Source: DATAES01 sp036493595 (GTDB taxonomy: Bacteria > Actinomycetota > Acidimicrobiia > Acidimicrobiales > JACDCH01). Taken from it: DNA of 13,892 nucleotides. Location: contig DASXPN010000148.1 in the NCBI GenBank assembly GCA_036493595.1, positions 1 through 13,892 of the forward strand. The letters run 5' to 3'. A program made the translations under genes and the position numbers. Under the pieces are notes generated by a model. The model searched no databases, was not told where the DNA came from, and worked only from the letters and a program-made list of their open reading frames with translations. Shown in pieces: positions 6,833 through 13,474 of the stretch (position 1 is its first letter; each line of letters starts with the position of its first letter).

Positions 6833-7896
6833 TCGCGGTCGAACGCCGACTCGCTCGTGTCGAGCAGCGCGGGCAGCACGGAGTCGTGATCGACGAACAG
6901 CGCCGAGGCGGGTGAGCCTCCGGCCAACGCATCGGCGGTCAGCACCACCGACGCCGCCGTGTACGTCGAGCGCTCACCCGCGGGGAAGCGGGCTTCGTCC
7001 GGGAAGACCGTGCCGGTCCAGTAGCGGCCGTCGTCGTGGCGGAACTGGTGGGCCCAGCCGAACAGCTCCTCGGCCGTGTCTCGCTCGCCGACCGCGAGAT
7101 ACGACAGCGCGCACTCGCAGGTCTCGGCGACCGTGATCCACGGACGGTCACTCACGCAGCGCACGCCCTTGCCCTCCATGATGAACGTGGAGGCGCGGTC
7201 GTCGAGCCGGGCGCGGCCCTCGGCCCCACCGACCACACCGGTCAGCACCGGGTAGTACCAGTCCATGGCCCACCGGTGCTTCGGTGCGAACGCCTCGGGC
7301 TGGTGGGCGATGACGTGCGCGAGGCGCCCGGCCGACAGCTCCCAGTCGGGGCGTTCGTGACCGAGGTGCTCGGCCAGCGCGATCGCGCAGCGCAGCGACA
7401 GACAGATCGACGCGGAACCGGTGAGCAGCGCGAAGGACCACGGCGTGCCGTCCGCGTGACGAGCCCAGATGATCTCGCCACGTGGCCGCTGCAGCTCGAG
7501 CACGAAGTCGACGGCGCGCTCGACGACGGGCCACATCGTCTCCGCGAAGCCTTGGTCGCGGGTCAACAGGAAGTGATGCCACACGCCGGTCGCGACATAC
7601 GCGCACACGTTGGCATCGAGCTTGTCCTGCTCGACGGAATCGGCCAGGTAGTACTGGTGCCAGGCGCCGTCGGGACGCTGCATGCGCGCCAGCCACGCGT
7701 ACGCGCGATCCGAGGCGTCCCGATGTCCGCCCAGGGCCAGCGCCATCGCTGCTTCCACATGGTTCCACGGGTCGGCGTGGCCACCGGGGAACCAGGGGAT
7801 CATCCCCGAGGGGAGCTGCCACTCCGCCACACAGTCGACGGTGGCGGCGAGCTCTGCCGAGGTCACCACATCGGTCACATCGCGTAGGTACGTCAC
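6829..7896 (-). CDS. Alpha/alpha-toroid protein (often annotated prenyltransferase-like), last gene of the GT4 cassette
   Basis: A 355-residue protein rich in Trp, His and helix-forming segments with several QxxDGxW-like elements: QLPSGMIPWFPGG (27-39), QRPDGAWHQYY (73-83), LQRPRGEIIW (135-144) and RHDDGRYWTG (286-295). This periodicity resembles the alpha/alpha barrels of terpene cyclases, protein prenyltransferase beta subunits and six-hairpin glycosidases. Databases tend to label such genes prenyltransferase, but nothing here proves isoprenoid chemistry; a glycosidase or glycan-binding role fits the context at least as well. Candidate functional acidic residues are Asp43 (ADPWNHVEAAMAL), Asp212 (WAMDWYYPVLTG) and Glu258 (VAETCECALSYL). 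There is no signal peptide. The GTG start at 7896 overlaps the upstream methyltransferase stop by GTGA; GGAG lies 11 bases before it. It ends in a CTAG shared with the convergent gene. Confidence 0.82.
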   Translation of the reverse strand: MTYLRDVTDVVTSAELAATVDCVAEWQLPSGMIPWFPGGHADPWNHVEAAMALALGGHRDASDRAYAWLARMQRPDGAWHQYYLADSVEQDKLDANVCAYVATGVWHHFLLTRDQGFAETMWPVVERAVDFVLELQRPRGEIIWARHADGTPWSFALLTGSASICLSLRCAIALAEHLGHERPDWELSAGRLAHVIAHQPEAFAPKHRWAMDWYYPVLTGVVGGAEGRARLDDRASTFIMEGKGVRCVSDRPWITVAETCECALSYLAVGERDTAEELFGWAHQFRHDDGRYWTGTVFPDEARFPAGERSTYTAASVVLTADALAGGSPASALFVDHDSVLPALLDTSESAFDRD

Positions 7897-8639
7897 GTTG
7901 CTGCTGTCTCCGGCTTGCGGGCATACACGACGAGGGACTTGCCGATGAAGGGGTTCGCCAGCCGATCAGCCAGCTTCGTGAACCTCGCCATCGGCTGCCG
8001 CCCGGCGATGTCCCAGAGAAGAACTTCGTGGTAGGCGCGCACGACCGGGTGGTCGTTGTTGGTCGGCCCGACCGCGCACTTCAACCACCAGTACGGCGCG
8101 TGCAGCGCGTGCGCGTGGTGCGCCGCGCCAGGACGAAGACCGGCGGCGCGCATCTTCGAACGCAGCTCCGGTTCGGTGAAGATGCGCACGTGCCCGCCGG
8201 CCACGAACGGCGCGTGGTACTCGTCCGTCAACGCCCAGCACACGCGCTCGGCCAGCCAGGCCGGAACGGTGACGGCCATCGTGCCGCCCGGCTTCAACAC
8301 CCGGGCCAACTCACTGATGGCCTGCTCGTCGGCGGGAATGTGCTCGAGCACCTCGGCCGCGATCACGCGGTCGAACGTCGCGTCCGGGAAGGGCAACGAC
8401 GTCGCGTCGCCGTTCGTGCACCCGCCCCAGCGCTCACTCGGCTCCGAGCTCTCCTCGGCTTGCGCCAGCGCGCCGAACATCGCCTTCACGTCCTTGAGCT
8501 CACCGGCGTCGTAGTCGAAGGCCACGACCCGTGCGTCGCGCCGGAACGCCTCGAAGGCGTGGCGGCCGGCGCCACATCCGAGGTCGAGGACGAGATCACC
8601 GGCCGACAACCCCAGCCAGTCGTAGCGGACAGTCAGCAT
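7893..8639 (-). CDS. Class I SAM-dependent methyltransferase, middle gene of the GT4 cassette
   Basis: Methyltransf_11/UbiE-like enzyme of 248 residues beginning MLTVRYDWLGLSAGDLVLDL. Motif I DLGCGAGRH is at 19-27, the motif II acid is in VAFDYD (39-44), GDATSLPFPDATFDRVIAAEVLEHIP (77-102) covers motifs III-IV, and LKPGGTMAVTVP (115-126) is motif VI. The C-terminal part (about 130-248) is larger than in minimal enzymes, with a WW-rich stretch APYWWLKCAVG (181-191), probably for binding a hydrophobic or glycan acceptor. The open frame extends far upstream into the glycosyltransferase, but ATG 8639, with GAGG five bases before it and 7 bases after the glycosyltransferase stop, is the evident start. 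The stop overlaps the next gene by GTGA. The context suggests methylation of a sugar or lipid made by the neighbouring glycosyltransferase. Confidence 0.92.
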   Translation of the reverse strand: MLTVRYDWLGLSAGDLVLDLGCGAGRHAFEAFRRDARVVAFDYDAGELKDVKAMFGALAQAEESSEPSERWGGCTNGDATSLPFPDATFDRVIAAEVLEHIPADEQAISELARVLKPGGTMAVTVPAWLAERVCWALTDEYHAPFVAGGHVRIFTEPELRSKMRAAGLRPGAAHHAHALHAPYWWLKCAVGPTNNDHPVVRAYHEVLLWDIAGRQPMARFTKLADRLANPFIGKSLVVYARKPETAAT

Positions 8640-8646
8640 CGTGGCC

Positions 8647-9963
8647 TCAGCGTCCGGCCGGGCGCGAGAACGAGAAGGGGAGCACCCGCAGAGCCGCGGC
8701 CGGGCGAGGAGCGGTCTCGGCCAGCAGCGCGCGGTACTGCTCCAGCGTGCGCGTCGCGGTGTGACGCCAGCTCCAGTTGTCGATGACCCGCTGGCGGCCA
8801 CGAGCACCGATCGCGGCCCGCAGCTCGGGGTGGTCGAGTGCCTCGCGGATCTTCGCGGCGAGCGCCTCGCTGTCCCCCGGCGGCACGAGGAACGCGGTGT
8901 CGCCGTCGGCACCGACGACCTCTGGCAGCGCACCACCCGTCGTCGACACCACCGGGATCCCGCACGACATCGCCTCGATGGCGGGAAGCGAGAATCCTTC
9001 GTACAGCGACGGCACGATGGCCAGCTCCGCCTCCGAATACATCTCGTAGATGCGCTCGTCCGACACGCCGGACACGAACGAGACGACATCGGTGAGGCCG
9101 AGGCGGGCGATCGTCTCCGCCGAGCGGCCACCTTCCTTGGGCTTGCCGATGACGACGAGGCTGATGTCGCGCTCCGTGCGCAGCTTCGCGACGGCCTCGA
9201 GCAGGTAGCGCAGGCCCTTCATCGTCACGTCCGCCGAGGCCGTGGTGACCAGGCGTCCGGGGATGCGCTCGATGCCCGGGATCGGACGGAACAGGTCGGG
9301 GTCGACGCCCACCGGCACGATGTGGAGGCGATGGGCGGCGACGCGGTGGTCCTTCACGATGTCGTGCCGGCTCGACTCGGACACGGTGACGATGCGCTCG
9401 AGCCGTTGCGCGACCCGCGTCTGCATCCTCGTGAACGCGTACCAGCGGCGCAGCGTCATGCGGTGGTAGCTCGAGCGGGCATGGGACAGCTCGAGCCTTC
9501 GGTCGACCGTGATCGGATGGTGGATCGTGCCGAGCAGCGGGAACGTGCGCTGAATGGGCAGCAGGCCGTAACCGAGACTCTGGTTGTCGTGGACGAGGTC
9601 GAAGTCGTTCTTGCGCTTGCGCAGGTGATCCCAGGCCCGCATCGAGAAGGCGAGCGGCTCGGGGAAGGTGCCGGTCGAGAACGAGGTGACCTCGACGAAG
9701 TCGGGCCAGTGCTTCAGCTCCCAGACACCCGGCATCCGCATCGGGAAGTAGTCGTTGTAGATGTCCAGGCTGGGCAGCTCGATCAGCGGGACTCGGTCGT
9801 CGAGCACGGGAAACGGCTGACCTCCGAGCACCTCGACGTGGTGGCCGAGATCGGCCAGGGCCTTGGTCAGATGCCGGGTGTACACCCCTTGTCCCCCGAC
9901 GTGTGGCTTGCCCCGGTAGGCGAGGAACGCGATTCGGAGTGGTTGGTCGTCCGCCGGGTACAT
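8647..9963 (-). CDS. GT4-type glycosyltransferase, first gene of the cassette
   Basis: Retaining GT-B glycosyltransferase of 438 residues from ATG 9963 (MYPADDQPLRIAFLAYRGKP). The N-terminal Rossmann domain has the glycine-rich GGQGVYTRHL (23-32) and FDLVHDNQSLGYG (121-133). The C-terminal donor domain (about 235-415) has VIGKPKEGG (271-279) and the GT4 E-x7-E motif YEGFSLPAIEAMSCGIPVVS (321-340) with Glu322 and Glu330. There is no signal peptide, so it should act on the cytoplasmic face with a nucleotide sugar; donor and acceptor are unknown. A further in-frame start lies upstream at 10020, but residues before MYPADD are not family-like and would cover the palindromic operator. Methyltransferase and toroid genes follow within 7 bases and by overlap, so the three form one operon. 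Confidence 0.94.
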   Translation of the reverse strand: MYPADDQPLRIAFLAYRGKPHVGGQGVYTRHLTKALADLGHHVEVLGGQPFPVLDDRVPLIELPSLDIYNDYFPMRMPGVWELKHWPDFVEVTSFSTGTFPEPLAFSMRAWDHLRKRKNDFDLVHDNQSLGYGLLPIQRTFPLLGTIHHPITVDRRLELSHARSSYHRMTLRRWYAFTRMQTRVAQRLERIVTVSESSRHDIVKDHRVAAHRLHIVPVGVDPDLFRPIPGIERIPGRLVTTASADVTMKGLRYLLEAVAKLRTERDISLVVIGKPKEGGRSAETIARLGLTDVVSFVSGVSDERIYEMYSEAELAIVPSLYEGFSLPAIEAMSCGIPVVSTTGGALPEVVGADGDTAFLVPPGDSEALAAKIREALDHPELRAAIGARGRQRVIDNWSWRHTATRTLEQYRALLAETAPRPAAALRVLPFSFSRPAGR

Positions 9964-9985
9964 GGGCGGCAAGCCTTCATGCCGG

Positions 9986-10001
9986 TTGACCGTTCGGTCA
10001 A
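9986..10001. promoter_or_regulatory. Perfect palindrome, candidate TetR-family operator of the GT4 cassette
   Basis: The arms TTGACCG (9986-9992) and CGGTCAA (9995-10001) are exact inverted repeats around a 2-base centre (TTGACCGTTCGGTCAA). This size and an ACCG-nn-CGGT core are typical of TetR-family operators. It lies 22 bases upstream of the glycosyltransferase ATG and overlaps the MOSC stop codon (9998-10000). Read on the minus strand, its outer TTGACC would also serve as a -35 box, with a weak AAGGCT -10 at 9977-9972 just before ATG 9963, so a bound repressor would cover the promoter. The promoter part is inference; the palindrome itself is plain in the sequence. Confidence 0.65.
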
Positions 10002-10783
10002 GTGGGACGGACCTGATCACCCACCGCGACCGGGCCGGGGGTGATCACCGAGGCGTACACGCCGAGGTTGTTGTCGTGGTGGTCCCGGATGGTGGTGAGG
10101 ATGCTCTTGTCCGCCGGCAGGTGCTGGGGCGGCTGGGCGCGGCCCGGCATGGCGCACCTCGGGGTCGCCATGAACACGTCGATCACGGCGTCGCCGATGC
10201 CGATCTGGTCGCCGACCCAACCGTCCTCGAGGTAGCCCGTGGCGGTGCCGGTGTCGATCAGGGCCGTCGGCCGGAACCGCTCGACCGCCCAGTCACCGTC
10301 GGGATGCTCGGCCCGGATCGCGCCGAGGCTGGCTGTCGTCAGGACGTGGACCGACGCGAGGTCGGCGAAGCTGCCGGCGGGGGTCGCGAAGTCCCACGGC
10401 TCGGACGAGTCGTCGGTCGGGTCCATCGTCAGCTCGTAGGCCGTGCCCGCCTCGAGGCTCGGCCGGGACAACCGCACCTCGTGATCGAGCCACGCCGACA
10501 GGGCCGCGTCGATCTCGCGGTCGGACGAGTCCCACGTCGATCCATCGGGTAGCGCGACGGTGACGTCGGTCTTGCCCGCCGGAGCGGCGAACGCTTCGAG
10601 CAACGCCGGCCAGCGTTTCGCCGACAGGACCTTGCCTGTCGCCACGTCGACGATGCCCCACTGGCGATCGCCCTCGACCCCGTTCGCCCGCACTTCGACA
10701 CGTTCGACCGCGGTGCCCTGGAGCGACTTCACCGGGTAGCGCCAGAGAGCCTGAACCGTTCCAACCCTTGCATCAGCGGTCAT
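9998..10783 (-). CDS. MOSC-domain protein (MOSC N-terminal beta barrel plus MOSC)
   Basis: Protein of 261 residues with the YcbX/mARC-like layout: MOSC N-terminal barrel (VGTVQALWRYPVKSLQGTAV, 7-26; GVEGDRQWGIVD, 35-46) and a C-terminal MOSC domain with RFRPTALIDTG (169-179) and the conserved cysteine Cys210 in TPRCAMPGRAQP. MOSC proteins bind or transfer sulfur in the context of molybdenum cofactor, and some reduce N-hydroxylated compounds; no partner gene for this is in the window. Three ATGs (10795, 10789, 10783) compete; 10783 is preferred because GGAG lies 6 bases before it and it forms an ATGA overlap with the epimerase stop. Its stop lies in the palindrome before the glycosyltransferase gene. 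Confidence 0.92.
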   Translation of the reverse strand: MTADARVGTVQALWRYPVKSLQGTAVERVEVRANGVEGDRQWGIVDVATGKVLSAKRWPALLEAFAAPAGKTDVTVALPDGSTWDSSDREIDAALSAWLDHEVRLSRPSLEAGTAYELTMDPTDDSSEPWDFATPAGSFADLASVHVLTTASLGAIRAEHPDGDWAVERFRPTALIDTGTATGYLEDGWVGDQIGIGDAVIDVFMATPRCAMPGRAQPPQHLPADKSILTTIRDHHDNNLGVYASVITPGPVAVGDQVRPT

Positions 10784-11574
10784 CGCCATCTCCATGTCGT
10801 CGCCGCGCGCAGCGGATGGTCGCGCTCGACCACGAACGGGTCGTGGTTGAGCGCGTCGGGTGGCGCGGTCTGCGGCTCGACGCACACGGCGTCGTCGCGC
10901 TGGTCGTACACGACGACCGCGGGACAGTCGGTCTCGATGACCACCCGGACAGTCTCGCCCCACTGCAGCGCAGGTGACGAGGCAAGCTCGGTGAAGCAGT
11001 CGTCCCACGGCCCGGCTGGGGGCGGACGCAGCAGTTCGGGAACGGCGATGCCGTCGCTGTCCTTGCGATACATCGCGCCTGCGTGCAGGTCGAGGGTCGC
11101 ATCCTGTCCATCAGGCAGCGAGCGCCGCCACCACGGATGCCAACCGCACACGGCCGGCATGGACGCATCGGCGGTGTGTACCGACAGCTCGAGCTCGAAC
11201 CGGTCGTCGTGCAGGGTGAGCACGTGCTCGACCCATCCCGCGAACGGCCAGTGAGGCCCGAGATCACAGGACAGCTTCGCCCGCCGCACGTCCGCGCTCT
11301 CGACCGCCCAGGGCCGGTTGCGCACGGTGCCGTGGATGGCGTGCGCGCCCGACTCGACCGGGACGTGGTGCTCGACGCCGTCGAAATGAAAGATGCCGTG
11401 CCTCGTCCTGCCCGCCCACGGCGCCATGACGAACGCACCGAAGTGGCCCTTGCCCTCGTGGTCGTCGTGAGGGGTGAGAAGGAGGTCGATGTCGCCCACC
11501 CGCAGCGAGTCGACGCGGCCGCCGCCTGACGGGTCGATGGTCGCCGTCGCGTCACCGGCTCGTAGCTCGAGCAC
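10780..11574 (-). CDS. Aldose 1-epimerase (mutarotase) family protein
   Basis: Galactose-mutarotase-like beta-sandwich enzyme of 264 residues that interconverts alpha and beta anomers of a free or phosphorylated aldose; cytoplasmic. Expected catalytic and binding residues are visible: Arg56 (APWAGRTRHG), His81 (GAHAIHGTVRNRPW), His146 (CGWHPWW), Asp192 (PWDDCF) and the general base Glu233 (VCVEPQTAPPDALN). It is shorter than GalM (about 340), as is usual for this actinobacterial branch, which includes many proteins of unproven sugar preference. The start is GTG 11574 with no Shine-Dalgarno sequence at proper spacing; a TAGGGT hexamer 6 bases upstream suggests a leaderless transcript. The stop overlaps the MOSC start (ATGA). 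Confidence 0.93.
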   Translation of the reverse strand: MLELRAGDATATIDPSGGGRVDSLRVGDIDLLLTPHDDHEGKGHFGAFVMAPWAGRTRHGIFHFDGVEHHVPVESGAHAIHGTVRNRPWAVESADVRRAKLSCDLGPHWPFAGWVEHVLTLHDDRFELELSVHTADASMPAVCGWHPWWRRSLPDGQDATLDLHAGAMYRKDSDGIAVPELLRPPPAGPWDDCFTELASSPALQWGETVRVVIETDCPAVVVYDQRDDAVCVEPQTAPPDALNHDPFVVERDHPLRAATTWRWR

Positions 11575-11599
11575 CCCTCGACCCTAAGCTGCCGCGCTC
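11575..11599. promoter_or_regulatory. 25-base divergent promoter between epimerase and dtd
   Basis: Two GTG start codons point away from each other across only 25 bases. The minus strand reads TAGGGT (11587-11582 region) then 6 bases then GTG; the plus strand reads TAAGCT (11585-11590) then 9 bases then GTG 11600. Both hexamers fit the actinobacterial -10 pattern TAnnnT and neither gene has a Shine-Dalgarno sequence, so leaderless transcripts from overlapping -10 elements are the simplest reading. The two promoters would exclude each other physically. Confidence 0.45.
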
Positions 11600-12037
11600 G
11601 TGCGCGCGGTGGTTCAACGGGTGACCCAAGCTCGGGTCACGGTCGGCGCCGAAACTATCGGCGCCATCGGAGCGGGCCTGTGCGTGCTCGTCGGGGCCAC
11701 CCACGACGACGATCCGGGGACTGCGTCGGCATTGGCCGACAAGGTGTGGAACCTGCGGATCATGGCGGACGACGACGGCGTGATGAACCGTTCCGTGGCC
11801 GAGACGACCGGCGAGGTGCTGGTCGTGAGCCAGTTCACCCTGTACGGCGACACGTCACGCGGGCGGCGCCCGTCCTGGATCGCCGCCGCCCGGCCCGACC
11901 ACGCCGAGCCGCTCGTCGACGCTGTCGTGGCTCGCCTTCGTGCGCTCGGTGCGCGCGTCGCCACCGGTCGCTTCCGTGCCGACATGCAGGTCTCGCTGGT
12001 CAACGACGGCCCCGTCACCATCCTCCTCGAGGTCTGA
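11600..12037 (+). CDS. dtd: D-aminoacyl-tRNA deacylase
   Basis: Homodimeric proofreading enzyme that frees tRNA from mischarged D-amino acids (and glycine on tRNA-Ala); cytoplasmic. It has 145 residues, the normal Dtd length, starting MRAVVQRVTQARVTVGAETI from GTG 11600. Both signature motifs of the active site are present: SQFTLYGDTSRGRRPSW with Ser77-Gln78-Phe79-Thr80, and the C-terminal NDGPVT (135-140, with the Gly-cisPro pair Gly137-Pro138), before the usual ending ILLEV. The upstream gap suggests a leaderless mRNA. Its last 183 bases are also read on the opposite strand as the C-terminal end of the lnt frame. Confidence 0.96.
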   Translation: MRAVVQRVTQARVTVGAETIGAIGAGLCVLVGATHDDDPGTASALADKVWNLRIMADDDGVMNRSVAETTGEVLVVSQFTLYGDTSRGRRPSWIAAARPDHAEPLVDAVVARLRALGARVATGRFRADMQVSLVNDGPVTILLEV

Positions 12038-13474
12038 GGTCGACCGGAGCTGCACCAGCCAGCCGATGCCGAGCAGGGCGACGGCGAGCAGCAGTGCCGG
12101 CCAGTCGCCGACGCGCGTTGCGATCGTCAACCCGCTGCGACGCTGCACGGTGCCGTCGAGCACGCGCCGCTCGCTGATGCCGGCGCGCTGCTCGACCTTT
12201 CCGTCAGGCGTGACGATGACCGAGAACCCGGTGGGCGCGGCCTGCAGGACCCATCGACCGGTCTCGATGGCGCGCAATCGCGATGAGGCCACTTGCTGCG
12301 TCTGCACGATCGAACCGTGGAACGAGGCGCCGTTCGTCGGGTTGAGCAGGATCTCACCGCCGTCCTTGACCGCGGCGCGTGCACGTTCGGGGAAAAAGAT
12401 CTCCCACGACTCCGAGACACCGAAGGTGCCCGCCGGCGTGTGCAGCACCGCCGGGCCGGTACCCGCCAGCGCGTCTCGTGCGATCAGCGAGCTACCCGCG
12501 AATGGTTCGAGCAACCCACGCAGTGGCACGTACTCACCGAAGGGGACGCGGTGCACCTTCTCGTAACGATCGACGAAGTCGCCGTTCGGGTCGATCGCCA
12601 CTTGCGCGTTGTGGAAATGGTCGCCGTCGCCCTCGACCACGCCGACGAGCAGGTTGGTGCCGAGCCCGCGGGCGATGTCGGACAGCTGCGCGCCCTCCTC
12701 GCTGTCGGTGACCGGTCCTTCGATGTTGACGATGTCCTCCGGCCACAACACGAGATCGACGGGAGCCTTCACGTCGCCGGTGGCGTCGACGTGGCGTTGG
12801 AACACGACCGACGGATCGGTCTCGAAGAAGCGGGTGCCTTGCGGTCCGCCGCCTTGCACGAGCGCGACGTTGATCGAACCGATGTCGTGACCGTTGGGCG
12901 CGACGAACCCGGCAACGACGGCGATCGCGACGAGCGCGGTCGTGATGGCCGCGAACCGCCAGTGGCGCGCGAATGCCGCCGCGAGCGCGACGCCGAGCAC
13001 AACGGTCACGAGGTCGAGTGACAACGTGCCACCGAGACGGACGATGTGGACGAGCGGGCTGTCCACCTGCCCCATCGCCAGGCGGGAGACGGGCACGCCC
13101 CCGAACGGCCAGCGGTCGCGGCTGACCTCGGCCAGCATCCACGCTCCGGGTAGTGCGATCCAGCGACCGGGCGCGCTCGGCGGGCAGGCCATGCAGGCGA
13201 TGCCGAAGAGGGCGGAGTAGTACGCGGCGGCGATGACATAGCCGGGCGCGGTGAAGTCGATGAGCCAGGTGAGCGTGGGGAACAGGAGCGCGGCGGCGAC
13301 GAGCCAACCCCGACGGAAGCGGGTCCAGAAGGGTTGGTCGGCGATCAGCCGGTCGAGCATGGCGAGGCCGACGAACGCGAGCGGCCACCATCCCCATGGC
13401 GGCAGCGATGCCGCGATGAGGAGTCCGGCGACGACCGCGCGTGCGAAAACGGTGACTCGCGCTCGGGTGATCAC
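11855..13474 (-). CDS. lnt: Apolipoprotein N-acyltransferase homologue with Ser at the nucleophile position
   Basis: Membrane enzyme of the Lnt family, which N-acylates the lipidated cysteine of lipoproteins. It has 539 residues: hydrophobic helices over about 10-195, then a nitrilase-like domain (200-450) facing outside, and a last membrane helix (about 458-474). Of the Glu-Lys-Cys triad, Glu246 (LVLWPEDIVN) and Lys306 (DRYEKVHRVPFGEYVP) are present, as is Glu314 of GEYVP. The Cys position in the usual GxxICYE reads GVSESWEIFF: Ser356, codon TCG. No cysteine exists in the whole nitrilase domain; the only two are Cys94 and Cys97 in the membrane part. The GTG start at 13474 overlaps the haem oxidase stop (GTGA). 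The frame continues 60 residues past the expected end, antisense to dtd. Confidence 0.9.
   Translation of the reverse strand: MITRARVTVFARAVVAGLLIAASLPPWGWWPLAFVGLAMLDRLIADQPFWTRFRRGWLVAAALLFPTLTWLIDFTAPGYVIAAAYYSALFGIACMACPPSAPGRWIALPGAWMLAEVSRDRWPFGGVPVSRLAMGQVDSPLVHIVRLGGTLSLDLVTVVLGVALAAAFARHWRFAAITTALVAIAVVAGFVAPNGHDIGSINVALVQGGGPQGTRFFETDPSVVFQRHVDATGDVKAPVDLVLWPEDIVNIEGPVTDSEEGAQLSDIARGLGTNLLVGVVEGDGDHFHNAQVAIDPNGDFVDRYEKVHRVPFGEYVPLRGLLEPFAGSSLIARDALAGTGPAVLHTPAGTFGVSESWEIFFPERARAAVKDGGEILLNPTNGASFHGSIVQTQQVASSRLRAIETGRWVLQAAPTGFSVIVTPDGKVEQRAGISERRVLDGTVQRRSGLTIATRVGDWPALLLAVALLGIGWLVQLRSTSDLEEDGDGAVVDQRDLHVGTEATGGDARTERTKASHDSVDERLGVVGPGGGDPGRAPPA

Noticed and set aside
8640..9131. 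N-terminal extension of the cassette methyltransferase to 9131
   Set aside because: The extra 164 residues are out of frame with the overlapping glycosyltransferase and unlike any methyltransferase; ATG 8639 has a GAGG site and the right family start.
8641..10044. A 467-codon plus-strand open frame
   Set aside because: It lies exactly antisense to the GT4 gene, whose motifs are unambiguous; the product is low-complexity and Arg/Asp/His-rich with no recognisable domain.
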